Made by a program: the position numbers and the translations under genes. A stretch of DNA of 64,000 bases, taken from assembly GCF_905220975.1 (NCBI RefSeq), contig NZ_CAJNBK010000017.1, positions 1 to 64,000 of the forward strand, given 5' to 3'. The DNA comes from Paraburkholderia haematera (GTDB taxonomy: Bacteria; Pseudomonadota; Gammaproteobacteria; Burkholderiales; Burkholderiaceae). The notes beneath the pieces were generated by a model. That model did no database searches, was not told the origin of the DNA, and saw only the letters and a program-made list of their open reading frames with translations. Of this stretch, positions 9,278-17,694 are shown piece by piece (the first letter of the stretch is position 1; the number at the start of each line of letters is the position of its first letter).

Positions 9278-9961
9278 ATGGGAACGGAAAAGATGTCTCT
9301 TATGCCAGCCACACCCGATTCATCCCTACTGCGCAGCCTCGAGGCCGTCAGCTTCCCCACGCTTGGACATTTTCTGGAAAACGGCTTCGCGGATCATCGC
9401 CTTCGCGCGATGGTCCCCAACGTGAAGATAATCGGGCGCGCGGTGACGCTCAAGCTGCTGTCGCCCGACGCGATCCCCGTGAACCGCGCGCTGTCGCAAC
9501 TCAAACCCGGCGACGTACTGGTGATCGACATGAGCGGTAACCATACGCATGCGCCGGTCGGTGCGGTCACCGCATGCGCTGCGCTCAACGCCGGCGCGAA
9601 GGGTGTCATAGTCGACGGCGTGGTGACCGATCTCATCGAATTACGCAGCGCGGGGCTGCCGGTGTTCGCGCGCGGAACGTCGTTGCTGACGAGCAAAAAA
9701 CGCGACACGATGTCGAGTCTGTTCAACGAATCAGTGGTGTGCGGCGGGGTCGTGGTGCGTCCAGGCGACATCGTGCTGGCCGACGACAACGGCGTGCTAT
9801 TCGCCGAAGCGCCGGCCCTCGCCGCCGTGATCGATCTGGCGCTGTCGTCCGACCTCGCGGAGCCCGCCATACTGGCTCGGCTTAACGCAAGGGAGCCGCT
9901 TCACGAGGTCCTCCAGTGCTTCATGCCGGCAAATATTCGCGGCGCTAATGATCAGCATTAG
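9278..9961 (+). CDS. RraA-like protein with altered active-site motif
   Basis: A 227-residue RraA/HMG-aldolase-fold protein. The fold markers are the central VIDMSGNHTHAPVG region, the GAKGVIVDG loop and the C-terminal RPGDIVLADDNGVLF. In true 4-hydroxy-4-methyl-2-oxoglutarate aldolases the loop reads G-G-x-R-D, where Arg binds pyruvate enolate and Asp the metal. Here it reads G-V-V-T-D, so the Arg is missing and standard pyruvate-aldolase chemistry is doubtful. It starts 9 bp after the transporter stop with GAAGG in front of ATG 9278. Its neighbours suggest a catabolic lyase or hydrolytic role; the RNase E inhibitor role of RraA is unlikely in this context. Confidence 0.8.
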   Translation: MGTEKMSLMPATPDSSLLRSLEAVSFPTLGHFLENGFADHRLRAMVPNVKIIGRAVTLKLLSPDAIPVNRALSQLKPGDVLVIDMSGNHTHAPVGAVTACAALNAGAKGVIVDGVVTDLIELRSAGLPVFARGTSLLTSKKRDTMSSLFNESVVCGGVVVRPGDIVLADDNGVLFAEAPALAAVIDLALSSDLAEPAILARLNAREPLHEVLQCFMPANIRGANDQH

Positions 9962-10041
9962 AACAAGGAAATTGACGGACACTGACGCGCTAACGAACAC
10001 TACGCGCACTACAGCAAGTGAGAACCTGGGAGACTTCTGAA

Positions 10042-10845
10042 ATGCAATGCACGCCCACACCCGATCGCATGAGCGACAAACCGGCGCCGCAGGGTGCCGA
10101 ACAACAGGTACGGGAGGAACTAGCGGCGCTCTACCGGCTGGCCGCTCACTTCCGCATGACCGACATGATCGACACGCACATCACGGCGCGCCTGCCCGGT
10201 TCGCCTGGCGAGCCGCCGGCGTTTCTGATCAACCGCTATGGCGTGCTGTTTCACGAGATGCGCGCGTCGGACCTCGTGAAGATCGATCATCTCGGCAACG
10301 TCATCGACGAGCGGGCGCACAGCGAGCCGGCGCTGTTCCGTGTGAACGCCGCCGGGTTCACGATTCATTCAGCCATCCACGCGGCACGCGACGATCTGCA
10401 TTTCGTGATCCACACGCACACCGCCGCCGGAACGGCCGTATCGGCCCAGGAGCAGGGGCTGCTGCCGATCAGTCAGCATGCGTTGAAGTTCTACGGCAAG
10501 CTCGCCTATCACGATTACGAAGGCATCGCGCTCGAACTCGGCGAGCGCGAGCGACTGGTGCGCGATCTCGGTTCCTGCAAGGCGATGATCCTGCGCAATC
10601 ACGGGCTGCTTGCGGCAGGCGCCACGGCAGCCGAAGCGTTCCACGAGATCTATTTTCTCGAGCGGGCCTGTCAGGCACAAATCCAGGCGCTGGCCGGCGG
10701 CAGCGCGCTGCGCATCCCGCCGCGAGAAGTGTGCGAGTTGACCGTGAGCCAGTTCGCTCGCGATGACTCCGCGGGAATTTCGGAGTTGGCGTGGCGCGCG
10801 GCGTTACGGTTGATCGACGACCCGCAATCCGACTATCGCAGCTAG
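10042..10845 (+). CDS. class II aldolase/adducin-family protein
   Basis: A 267-residue cytosolic metal-dependent aldolase-fold protein. The zinc site is visible as VIHTHTAAG (two His) and the downstream His in ILRNHGLLAAG, with the acidic segment AHSEPALFR before it. Such enzymes cleave or decarboxylate hydroxy-acid or sugar-phosphate substrates; without the phosphate-binding loop of fuculose aldolase, a non-phosphorylated substrate is likely. I chose ATG 10042, which has GGGAGA about 8 bp before it, over the GTG at 10018. It lies between the RraA-like gene and the hydroxyacid dehydrogenase and is probably cotranscribed with them. Confidence 0.85.
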   Translation: MQCTPTPDRMSDKPAPQGAEQQVREELAALYRLAAHFRMTDMIDTHITARLPGSPGEPPAFLINRYGVLFHEMRASDLVKIDHLGNVIDERAHSEPALFRVNAAGFTIHSAIHAARDDLHFVIHTHTAAGTAVSAQEQGLLPISQHALKFYGKLAYHDYEGIALELGERERLVRDLGSCKAMILRNHGLLAAGATAAEAFHEIYFLERACQAQIQALAGGSALRIPPREVCELTVSQFARDDSAGISELAWRAALRLIDDPQSDYRS

Positions 10846-10867
10846 GCCCGGTTTCCGATTCGATGCA

Positions 10868-11794
10868 ATGACCAAATTAGTTCTGATGAGCCGTGACTAC
10901 GACATGTCACACCTGGTGCAGCCGATTCTGCGCGCCGCCCCTGAATTCGATGTCGTGATGCACGGCGAGCGATCCGCTGCCGATGCTGACATCGCCGTGT
11001 GCTGGAACCCGCCGGCCGGCGCGCTGGCGGCGCTGCCGAAATTGCGGCTCGTGCACAGCATCGCCGCGGGCGTCGACAACATTCTGTCCGACCCTGCCCT
11101 GCCCGCCGTGCCGCTGTGCCGGGTCGTCGATCCGCAACACGCACGCGGAATGAGCGAATTCGTCACGTGGGGGGTGCTGCACTTTCATCGTCAACTCGAC
11201 CGTGTGCTCGCCAATCAGCGTCTTAACCGCTGGTTCCGCGACGACCAGCGTGACGCTTCCGAATGCTCCATTGGCATCATGGGACTCGGAGAAATCGGCA
11301 GCCGCGTCGCGACGGATTTGCTGCGCTTCGGCTTCGCGGTGCGCGGCTGGGCGCGCAAGCCGCGCGAACTGCCGGGCGTGACGACCTTCGCCAGTCCACA
11401 GGAATTCAAGCCATTCCTTCAGGGGACAGACATCCTCGTGTGTCTCCTGCCGCTCACGCACGAAACCCGCTTGATTCTCAACGCGAACACGTTCGAACAC
11501 TTGCGGCCTGGCGCGAAGCTGATTCACGTCGGTCGCGGCGAACATCTGGTGCCCGCGGACCTGATCGCGGCGCTGACGAGCGGGCAGATCGGCGGAGCGA
11601 TCGTCGACGTGTTTCCGACCGAACCGTTACCGCCCGAAGATCATTTATGGCGCGCGCCCAATCTGATCGTGACGCCGCACATGGCGTCGGTGGCAAGCTC
11701 GGAAACGATCGGTACGCAAGTGGCGCACAACGCGCGCAGGCTGATCCGTGGCGAACCGCTGCAGAACGTGGTGGACGTGACGCGCGGCTATTGA
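10868..11794 (+). CDS. D-2-hydroxyacid dehydrogenase, GhrA-like
   Basis: A 308-residue NAD(P)-dependent dehydrogenase of the D-isomer-specific 2-hydroxyacid family. The Rossmann motif is GLGEIGSRV. The catalytic triad is in place: Arg in HVGRGEHLV, Glu in FPTEPLPPEDHLW and His in TPHMASVAS. Length and the short N-terminal lid match glyoxylate/hydroxypyruvate reductase A. It would reduce a 2-oxo acid such as glyoxylate or hydroxypyruvate, or oxidise the hydroxy acid, so it fits downstream of an aldolase that releases a small oxo acid. It is the last gene of the plus-strand run; the LysR gene converges on it 21 bp away. Confidence 0.85.
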   Translation: MTKLVLMSRDYDMSHLVQPILRAAPEFDVVMHGERSAADADIAVCWNPPAGALAALPKLRLVHSIAAGVDNILSDPALPAVPLCRVVDPQHARGMSEFVTWGVLHFHRQLDRVLANQRLNRWFRDDQRDASECSIGIMGLGEIGSRVATDLLRFGFAVRGWARKPRELPGVTTFASPQEFKPFLQGTDILVCLLPLTHETRLILNANTFEHLRPGAKLIHVGRGEHLVPADLIAALTSGQIGGAIVDVFPTEPLPPEDHLWRAPNLIVTPHMASVASSETIGTQVAHNARRLIRGEPLQNVVDVTRGY

Positions 11795-11815
11795 GCGAGG
11801 CTGTTGAGCGCGGCG

Positions 11816-12793
11816 TTAGAGGCCAGTACTTTCCGCCTGACCGTCGATGAACACATTCAGAGCATCGATAAACGCGGCTTCAGCAGCGCTCAACTTACGG
11901 TCCTGTGACCACAGCATGTAGATATCGAGGTCAGCCACACCTTCATCCGGTGGCAGCCGCTGAAGGCGCCCTTGAGCGATATCATCGCGCACAACGTGTT
12001 CCGGCAGGCAGCCGATACCGAAGCCCGCGAAGATGAAACGCCTCACCTCGGTCATGCTCGACGATGAGCCGACCACGCGCCCCGTGAAGCCCATCTCATC
12101 ACGAAAGAACGTGAGCGGCGACAGGTGGTCGCCCACTTTGTCGCCGGTGAAGGAGACGAACTTCTCGCCCGCGAGGTCGGCGACCCGAAGGTCGTCGCGC
12201 CCAAAGAGCGGATGATGACGTCCGCAGAAAAGCGCATACCGTTGACGCAAAAACACACGGCTGTCGACCCGTTTGGGTAACGCGCGGCGCGGCGTCAGTC
12301 CGAGCGTTGCGGACTTTTGCTGGAGGCTGTTCACCACATCGGCGCTGCGCATTTCCTGGCTTTCGAGCTCGATACGCGGATACGTGCGATGGAACTCGGC
12401 GAGAAACGTGTCGTAAGCCGGAAAATCGATTCCGCTGACGGTACTCACGCGCACCATGCCGGAGATATCGTGTTCGCGATCCGCCTCGGCAAGCGACAGC
12501 CGCGAGATCGTGCCGTACACGTCTTCAGCAATCTGCTTCACTTCGATGCCGGCCTGCGTGACCTCGATACGCGGACCGTGGCGATTCACGAGGCGCAGTC
12601 CCAACTGCTCCTCCAGCCGGCGCAAGGCCTGGCTCACAGCGGGCTGCGTCAAATGCAGCTTCGCCGCCGCGCGACTCACGCTGCCTTCTTTCGCGATGGC
12701 AAGAAAAGTCCGCAGCAGATTCCAGTCAAGGCGGTCGTTCAGGTAGGTGTCCGGGCGGTCTTTGCTCACGATGAGCCTCACTGGTTTCATCAT
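11816..12793 (-). CDS. LysR-family transcriptional regulator
   Basis: A 325-residue regulator with the winged helix-turn-helix in about residues 25-85 (LRTFLAIAKEGSVSRAAAKLHLTQPAVSQALRRLE, read in part) and a LysR substrate-binding domain from about 110 to the end. Translation could begin at ATG 12793 or the next ATG at 12790. It is divergent from the amidohydrolase gene, with an AT-rich element holding the CCGATAAAG-type motif in the shared 117-bp gap, the usual layout for a LysR protein controlling the divergent operon. It probably responds to a substrate or intermediate of this island. Confidence 0.9.
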   Translation of the reverse strand: MMKPVRLIVSKDRPDTYLNDRLDWNLLRTFLAIAKEGSVSRAAAKLHLTQPAVSQALRRLEEQLGLRLVNRHGPRIEVTQAGIEVKQIAEDVYGTISRLSLAEADREHDISGMVRVSTVSGIDFPAYDTFLAEFHRTYPRIELESQEMRSADVVNSLQQKSATLGLTPRRALPKRVDSRVFLRQRYALFCGRHHPLFGRDDLRVADLAGEKFVSFTGDKVGDHLSPLTFFRDEMGFTGRVVGSSSSMTEVRRFIFAGFGIGCLPEHVVRDDIAQGRLQRLPPDEGVADLDIYMLWSQDRKLSAAEAAFIDALNVFIDGQAESTGL

Positions 12794-12810
12794 CCGCTAA
12801 AATTATACTT

Positions 12811-12859
12811 AGGATTAGAATTAGAAATTAGACTTATCATTTTTGATTACGGATAAAGG
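12811..12859 (+). promoter_or_regulatory. AT-rich upstream element ending in GGATAAAGG (copy B)
   Basis: The repeated ATTAG half-units (GGATTAGAATTAGAAATTAG), then TTATCATTTTTG and GGATAAAGG at 12851-12859, end 51 bp before ATG 12911. This copy lies in the divergent LysR/amidohydrolase gap and is the clearest of the three copies. The direct repeats of ATTAGAA are suggestive of an operator. Confidence 0.5.
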
Positions 12860-12910
12860 CATCACGACGAACCCGACGCGGTCAGTACGCCGCGACTTCA
12901 GGAGTGTGTG

Positions 12911-14143
12911 ATGCTAAAGATCAATGGTGAGCGGCTCTGGACGAGCCTGATGAAGATGGCCGCTGTCGGCGCCACGGCAGGCGGCGGTGTCCGGCGCCTC
13001 GCATTGACCGAACAGGACGCGGCAGGCCGGGCGCTTTTCTCGCAGTGGTGCGTCGAGGCGGGGTTGACGTTGTCCGTCGATCAGGTCGGCAATCTCTTTG
13101 CGCGGCGCGCCGGCAAACGGAACGACGCCGCGCCCGTAGCAAGCGGAAGCCACCTTGACACGCAGCCCGAGGGCGGCCGCTTCGACGGGGTCTATGGCGT
13201 GCTCGCCGCGCTCGAAGTCGTCCGCACGCTGAACGATGCGAACATTCAAACCGACAAGCCCATCGAAATCGTCGTGTGGACCAACGAGGAAGGCGCGCGC
13301 TTCACGCCGGCCATGCTCGGTTCAGCGGCCTTCACAGGCGTCATGCAGCTCGCCCAGGCGTTGAACACGCGTGACGCAGCAGGCACATCGGTCGAGCAGG
13401 CATTGCAAGCGACAGGCTATGCCGGCGCGCGCGCCGTGCCCGGCATCGTCTTCGACGCCTACTTCGAAGCGCATATCGAACAGGGTCCGGTGCTCGAGGA
13501 AAGTGGCGTGCCGATCGGCGTCGTCACCGGCGGCCAGGCGATTCGCTGGCTCGATGTTCGTGTGCGTGGGCAGGCCGCGCACGCAGGCACGACGCCGATG
13601 CAGTACCGTCGCGATGCGCTGTTCGCGAGCGCGGAAATGGCGGCGGAACTGGAGAGCATCGCGACAGATTTCTTCCCACAAGGCCTTGCCACCGTCGGCG
13701 AGCTGCACATACGCAATGCATCGCGCAACACGATCGCGGCGGACCTAGCGTTCACGGTGGATCTGCGCCACCCCGACGATGCGATGATCGAAAAAATGGA
13801 AGCCGCGCTGTGCGAGCGGTTCGACACCATCGCGAGAAGGCGGCGCCTGACTGTCGAGGTAGGGCAGCATTGGGTCAGCCCGGCTACGCCCTTCGATCCG
13901 CACTGCATTGCGGCTGTCAGCAACGCGGTAGAGATGCTGGACTATCCGCATCAACGCATCGTCAGCGGGGCCGGTCATGATGCGATCCATCTCGCGAAGC
14001 ATTGTCCGACCGCGATGATTTTTATTCCCTGCGTTGACGGCCTGAGCCATAACGAAGCCGAAGACGCTTTGCCGGCAGACGTCACGCGTGGCACGGATGT
14101 GCTGCTTCACGCGATGCTGGCACGCGCTGGGCAGGCCGTATGA
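12911..14143 (+). CDS. M20-family Zn-dependent amidohydrolase (N-carbamoyl-L-amino-acid hydrolase / allantoate amidohydrolase type)
   Basis: A 410-residue dinuclear metal amidohydrolase that would cleave an N-carbamoyl or ureido group, giving ammonia, CO2 and an amino acid. Metal-site motifs are all visible: SGSHLDTQPEGGRFDG (His, Asp), WTNEEGARF (Glu pair), HIEQGPVLE and the C-terminal SGAGHDAIHLA. The lid domain carries GQAAHAGTTPMQYRRDA, typical of the AllC/HyuC group. ATG 12911 has CAGGAG 7 bp upstream; a GTG one codon earlier is also in frame. It overlaps the next gene by 4 bp. No hydantoinase gene is present, so the substrate is likely an open-chain ureido acid. Confidence 0.9.
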   Translation: MLKINGERLWTSLMKMAAVGATAGGGVRRLALTEQDAAGRALFSQWCVEAGLTLSVDQVGNLFARRAGKRNDAAPVASGSHLDTQPEGGRFDGVYGVLAALEVVRTLNDANIQTDKPIEIVVWTNEEGARFTPAMLGSAAFTGVMQLAQALNTRDAAGTSVEQALQATGYAGARAVPGIVFDAYFEAHIEQGPVLEESGVPIGVVTGGQAIRWLDVRVRGQAAHAGTTPMQYRRDALFASAEMAAELESIATDFFPQGLATVGELHIRNASRNTIAADLAFTVDLRHPDDAMIEKMEAALCERFDTIARRRRLTVEVGQHWVSPATPFDPHCIAAVSNAVEMLDYPHQRIVSGAGHDAIHLAKHCPTAMIFIPCVDGLSHNEAEDALPADVTRGTDVLLHAMLARAGQAV

Positions 14144-15042
14144 GCGCGCATCAAACGCCGCGTCCGCCGGGCATCCGGCGCACGTGGCTCTTTGTACCCG
14201 GCAACCATACCGAGGCCCACGCGGTCGCGCTGCAAAGCGGTGCGGATGCAATCGTCGCCGACCTCGAGGAGATGACTTCGCCGCAAGACCGGCCGCAGGC
14301 ACGCGAACGCATCGTCACGCTATTGCGCGAGGCGGCTCGCACCGGCACGGTCGGCTCGGTACGGATCAACAAACTGGAGCGCGACGGCCATGCCGATCTC
14401 GAAGGCGTCATGCCCGGCACCCCACGGGCGATTTTTCTGCCACACGCGGAGAGCGCGGCTCAACTGGCCGCGCTCGACGATGCGCTGGCCGTCATCGAGC
14501 ACAAGCTGGGCATTCCGGATGGCTCGACGGAGGTTGTTCCAGTTATCGAATCCGCGAAGGGCCTGGTCCATCTGGGAGCGCTACTTCAGGTGGGTGCACG
14601 GATAAAGTGCTGCATGCTCGCGGTCGAAGACCTGGCGGCGAATCTCGGCGCGCGCCGCACTCCGGGCGGTAACGAACTGCTTTACGCACGCAGCCGCTTT
14701 CTGATCGAGTGTATTGCCGCCGGCTGCGTGCCGATCGATCTTCCTTGTACGTACCAGTCGGCGCAGGTGCTTGGGCAGGACCTCGAGATCTCCACGCAAC
14801 TCGGATTCGCATCGAAAAGCGTCGTGTTTGCTGAACACGTGCCCGCGATTCACCACGCGCTGACGCCATCCGCGGAAGACGTGCAGGCAGCGCGCGCGCT
14901 CGTCGACGCGCATGCAGCACAGCAGGCGAATCCGCCCCCTGCCGGATCGGCATGGATCGACTACCCGGAGCGCAATAACGCGCAACGGCTGATCGCGCGT
15001 GACACGCTGCTCCGCGCCTTTGACGAAAGCGGCAACGCATAA
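14140..15042 (+). CDS. HpcH/HpaI-CitE-like lyase
   Basis: A 300-residue TIM-barrel protein of the CitE-like branch. Typical stretches are RTWLFVPGNH near the start, DAIVADLEEM (metal-binding acid), GSVRINKLERDG and VVPVIESAKGL; a magnesium-binding Asp/Glu pair is expected there. Relatives cleave malyl-CoA, citramalyl-CoA or similar beta-hydroxyacyl-CoA thioesters, giving acetyl-CoA or glyoxylate. Its start overlaps the amidohydrolase stop (ATGA), so the two are translationally coupled. With the GhrA-like enzyme 3 kb away, glyoxylate could be a shared intermediate; this is inference. Confidence 0.85.
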   Translation: MSAHQTPRPPGIRRTWLFVPGNHTEAHAVALQSGADAIVADLEEMTSPQDRPQARERIVTLLREAARTGTVGSVRINKLERDGHADLEGVMPGTPRAIFLPHAESAAQLAALDDALAVIEHKLGIPDGSTEVVPVIESAKGLVHLGALLQVGARIKCCMLAVEDLAANLGARRTPGGNELLYARSRFLIECIAAGCVPIDLPCTYQSAQVLGQDLEISTQLGFASKSVVFAEHVPAIHHALTPSAEDVQAARALVDAHAAQQANPPPAGSAWIDYPERNNAQRLIARDTLLRAFDESGNA

Positions 15043-15070
15043 GCGGGGCGAACATTAGCCGCCTTGATAG

Positions 15071-15120
15071 TGAAGATTAAAAATGCGAATTTTGCGGGCG
15101 TATTTCGGCGACCGATAAAG
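15071..15120 (+). promoter_or_regulatory. AT-rich upstream element ending in CCGATAAAG (copy C)
   Basis: GATTAAAAATGCGAATTTTG, TATTTCGG and CCGATAAAG (15112-15120) lie 44 bp before the start of the broken transporter. The layout repeats copies A and B but the AT-rich part is less conserved, in keeping with relaxed selection on a dead gene. Confidence 0.4.
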
Positions 15121-15164
15121 ACGGCAGTCAAGCCAACGCTGCTCGTCCATCAACGGGATTCCCC

Positions 15165-16476
15165 ATGTCCCATTCTGAACAGACTCATCAGCCGGTGCGC
15201 GCCGCCACCGCGGCTTTTATCGGCACAGCCGTCGAATTCTACGACTACTACACCTATGCGACCGCCGCCGCGCTCGTTCTCGGCGAGGTGTTCTTCCCGA
15301 GCAGCAATCACTTTCTCAGTACGATGGGTTCGTTCGGCACTTTCTTTGTGGGCTTCATTGCGCGCCCATTGAGTGGCGCGGGTATTCGGGCATCTCGGCG
15401 ACAAACTGGGCCGCAAGAAGATGGTGCTGCTCACCATGTTTCTGATGGGGATCGCCACGACCGGCATCGGCTTGCTGCCCGGCTACAGCAGTATCGGCAT
15501 CTGGGCGCCCATCTCGCTCGTGCTGTTGCGGATTCTCCAGGGCATTGCCGTGGGCGGCGAATGGGGCGGCGCGGTCCTGCTGGCAAGCGAGCACGCGCCA
15601 ACCGGCCGGTAAACGTTCTTCGCATCGTTCCCGCAGATGGGCAGCCCGGCCGGCCTGATTCTTTCGCTTGTGTCGTTCCGGCTCGTCACTTCGCTCGATC
15701 ACGAAAGCTTCGTTGCCTAGGGCTGGCGCCTGCCGTTTCTCGCCAGCTTCGTGTTACTCGTGATCGGCATGGCGATCTGTCTCGGCGTAAAAGAGTCGCC
15801 CGAGTTCGAGCAGCTTCGCAAGAATCGCGAGGTGCTGAAGTCGCCCGTCAAGGAAGTGCTGAGGACGGCGTGGTATCCGATCGTCATGGCGGCGATGGCC
15901 ACGACGATCGGCTCCGCCTGGTTCTTCTTCACCAACACGTTCATGATTTCGTATGTCACGGCTTATCTCGGCATGTCGAAATCGTTCATTCTCGATTGCC
16001 TGTTTGTCGTCACCATTATCCAGTTGGCGTCGCAGCCGATTTCGGCGCTGTTGGCCCAGCGTGTTGGAGAAACCCGCTTTCTGACCAGCGCCGCCCTGCT
16101 ATCCATGCTCACGCCCTACCCGATGTTCCTGCTCGTCCAGACACATAACCCGGTCGCGATCGTGGCGGGTATATCGCTCGCGGTGGTGGTTCTATCCGCT
16201 ATCTACGCAGTCATCGCCGGGTTCATGACGCCGGCATTTCCGACCCATGTTCGATATTCCGGTATTTCGATTGCGTATCAACTGTGCGCGACGATCGCCG
16301 GTGGGACGACACCTTTGATCGGTACGATGCTCGCGCAGAACTACAAGGGCGAGTGGCTGCCGCTGGCGGTTTTCTTCAGCGTGCTTTCGGCAGTGTCGCT
16401 GGTTGGAATCGTGGGGCTCGGGCGTTATCGCAAAGGGATACGCGCGGAGGGAGCGGCTGCGATGCTCATGAATTAG
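15165..16476 (+). pseudogene. MHS-family transporter, inactivated
   Basis: A former transporter of about 437 residues. The N-terminal part (AAFIGTAVEFYDYYTYATA) reads to about 15375, where a one-base change shifts the frame. Family sequence resumes as ARVFGHLGDKLGRKK. A TAA interrupts at 15610-15612 inside EHAPTGR|TFFASFPQMG, and a TAG at 15718-15720 replaces the Trp of VA(W)GWRLPFL. From there to 16476 the frame is intact and unchanged in quality. With three independent lesions but otherwise good similarity, the loss is recent. It is the last gene of the amidohydrolase-lyase run. Confidence 0.85.
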
Positions 16477-17067
16477 TGTGTACGGGAGGCGCAGTCGCGC
16501 CCTCCTGCCGTTGATGTCAATCTCAGTTGGAGGGAAGCATCGGCTTTACCGATGCCTGAATTGGAATTTATGAATTTGAGTATCTTGGCCAACCCGCGCG
16601 GGACGTACATCACAGACAGCTTGGTTTCTTCCGAGGGGCAGACCGATGAGCTACCCGTCGACGCCATCAAGACCGCTCATCGGTCGGCGGCGGGAGCCTG
16701 ACAGGAATGGACATTCATACGTTGTTCGATAGGCCAAGTAAGGACCCGGAACTGCGTTTGCGAACCGCTCGACAACTGGGTTACGCGCCCATATCTCGCA
16801 GCCGGAAATCGGGACGTTCAAACATCGTTAACTTGCCCTATTGAGATTTCCTCTGTCCAGCAAAAAACCTATTGTCACGCGCCATCAATTCAACAGAAAG
16901 ATCGCAGATTGTGCAAAGCCGCGGCGCAGTTTGCGCAGCGTACTACAAGTAGGTGACATTTCGCTAGTTACGCCGGCAGCCAGTCTGTCATCCGGTTAAT
17001 CGAGGTGCGACGGAGAGCTTCGGAAACTATCTCCTTACCGCTGGTCTGGCAATCGCGCACTGTTTGC
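16477..17067. other. 591-bp stretch without a recognised gene
   Basis: A plus-strand frame from ATG 16570 gives about 43 protein-like codons (MNLSILANPRGTYITDS) but lacks a ribosome-binding site and family identity; it may be a relic. The remainder shows no coding signature, IS end or tRNA. Confidence 0.35.
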
Positions 17068-17508
17068 TCATAGCTTGTGCGTCGAAAGGAGAATGCTTGT
17101 TTCCGTATTGGCGATTCCGTCAATCAACCGGATCGCTCCGAGCACGCGATCGAAGCTCTCCAGCGTATCAGCTCGCAGCTCTGCAATCATGTCCCAACGT
17201 CCATTGGTACTATGGATGGTCGCCACGTTAGGGTGTCCGCGCAGCACGGTCATCACCTCTTTCGCTCGATTACCTTCAACCGCGATCGTCATCAACGCGC
17301 GAATCTGATGCGGCTCTGCCGCCGGTTTCAGCCGCACGGTATACCCGACGATAACCCCGCTTTTCTCGAGCCGGGTTATACGGTTTTGCACCGTTGCGCG
17401 TGCGACGCGCAAGTGCTTTGCGAGCGTCACCACGGACATGCGAGCGTCCTGCCGCAGTAGTGCGAGCAACTGCTTGTCGACATCATCGAGATTGACCACC
17501 TTCCCCAC
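17068..17508 (-). CDS. Lrp/AsnC-family regulator
   Basis: A 146-residue regulator with an N-terminal helix-turn-helix (DVDKQLLALLRQDARMS...RVARATVQNRITRLE, about residues 8-55) and a RAM ligand-binding domain after residue 65. Family members sense amino acids and control nearby amino-acid genes. It is divergent from the ornithine cyclodeaminase-like gene. An inverted pair GAGCAAATTG (17549-17558) and CATTTTGCTA (17573-17582) in the 186-bp gap is a candidate binding site for it. Arginine, ornithine or citrulline is the likely effector by context. Confidence 0.9.
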   Translation of the reverse strand: MGKVVNLDDVDKQLLALLRQDARMSVVTLAKHLRVARATVQNRITRLEKSGVIVGYTVRLKPAAEPHQIRALMTIAVEGNRAKEVMTVLRGHPNVATIHSTNGRWDMIAELRADTLESFDRVLGAIRLIDGIANTETSILLSTHKL

Positions 17509-17548
17509 CGATTTGAATGCGCCGGCGCAGACAAGCCGCCGTGAAAAT

Positions 17549-17582
17549 GAGCAAATTGTCGCCTGCGGCTAGCATTTTGCTA
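17549..17582. promoter_or_regulatory. candidate Lrp-family operator (inverted repeat)
   Basis: GAGCAAATTG and its near inverse CATTTTGCTA are separated by 14 bp, in the gap between the Lrp gene and the divergent cyclodeaminase gene. Eight of ten positions match between the arms. The location and symmetry suit a dimeric Lrp regulator. Confidence 0.4.
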
Positions 17583-17694
17583 TGCAAGTCGCCAAAACTG
17601 CAACCTTTGCCATCTTTTCGTTGGCTGCAGGCCGGTGAATAATTTCTCCAGCGTTTTCGACATAGCGGCCACTAATAACCTGGGAGATTCGGCA

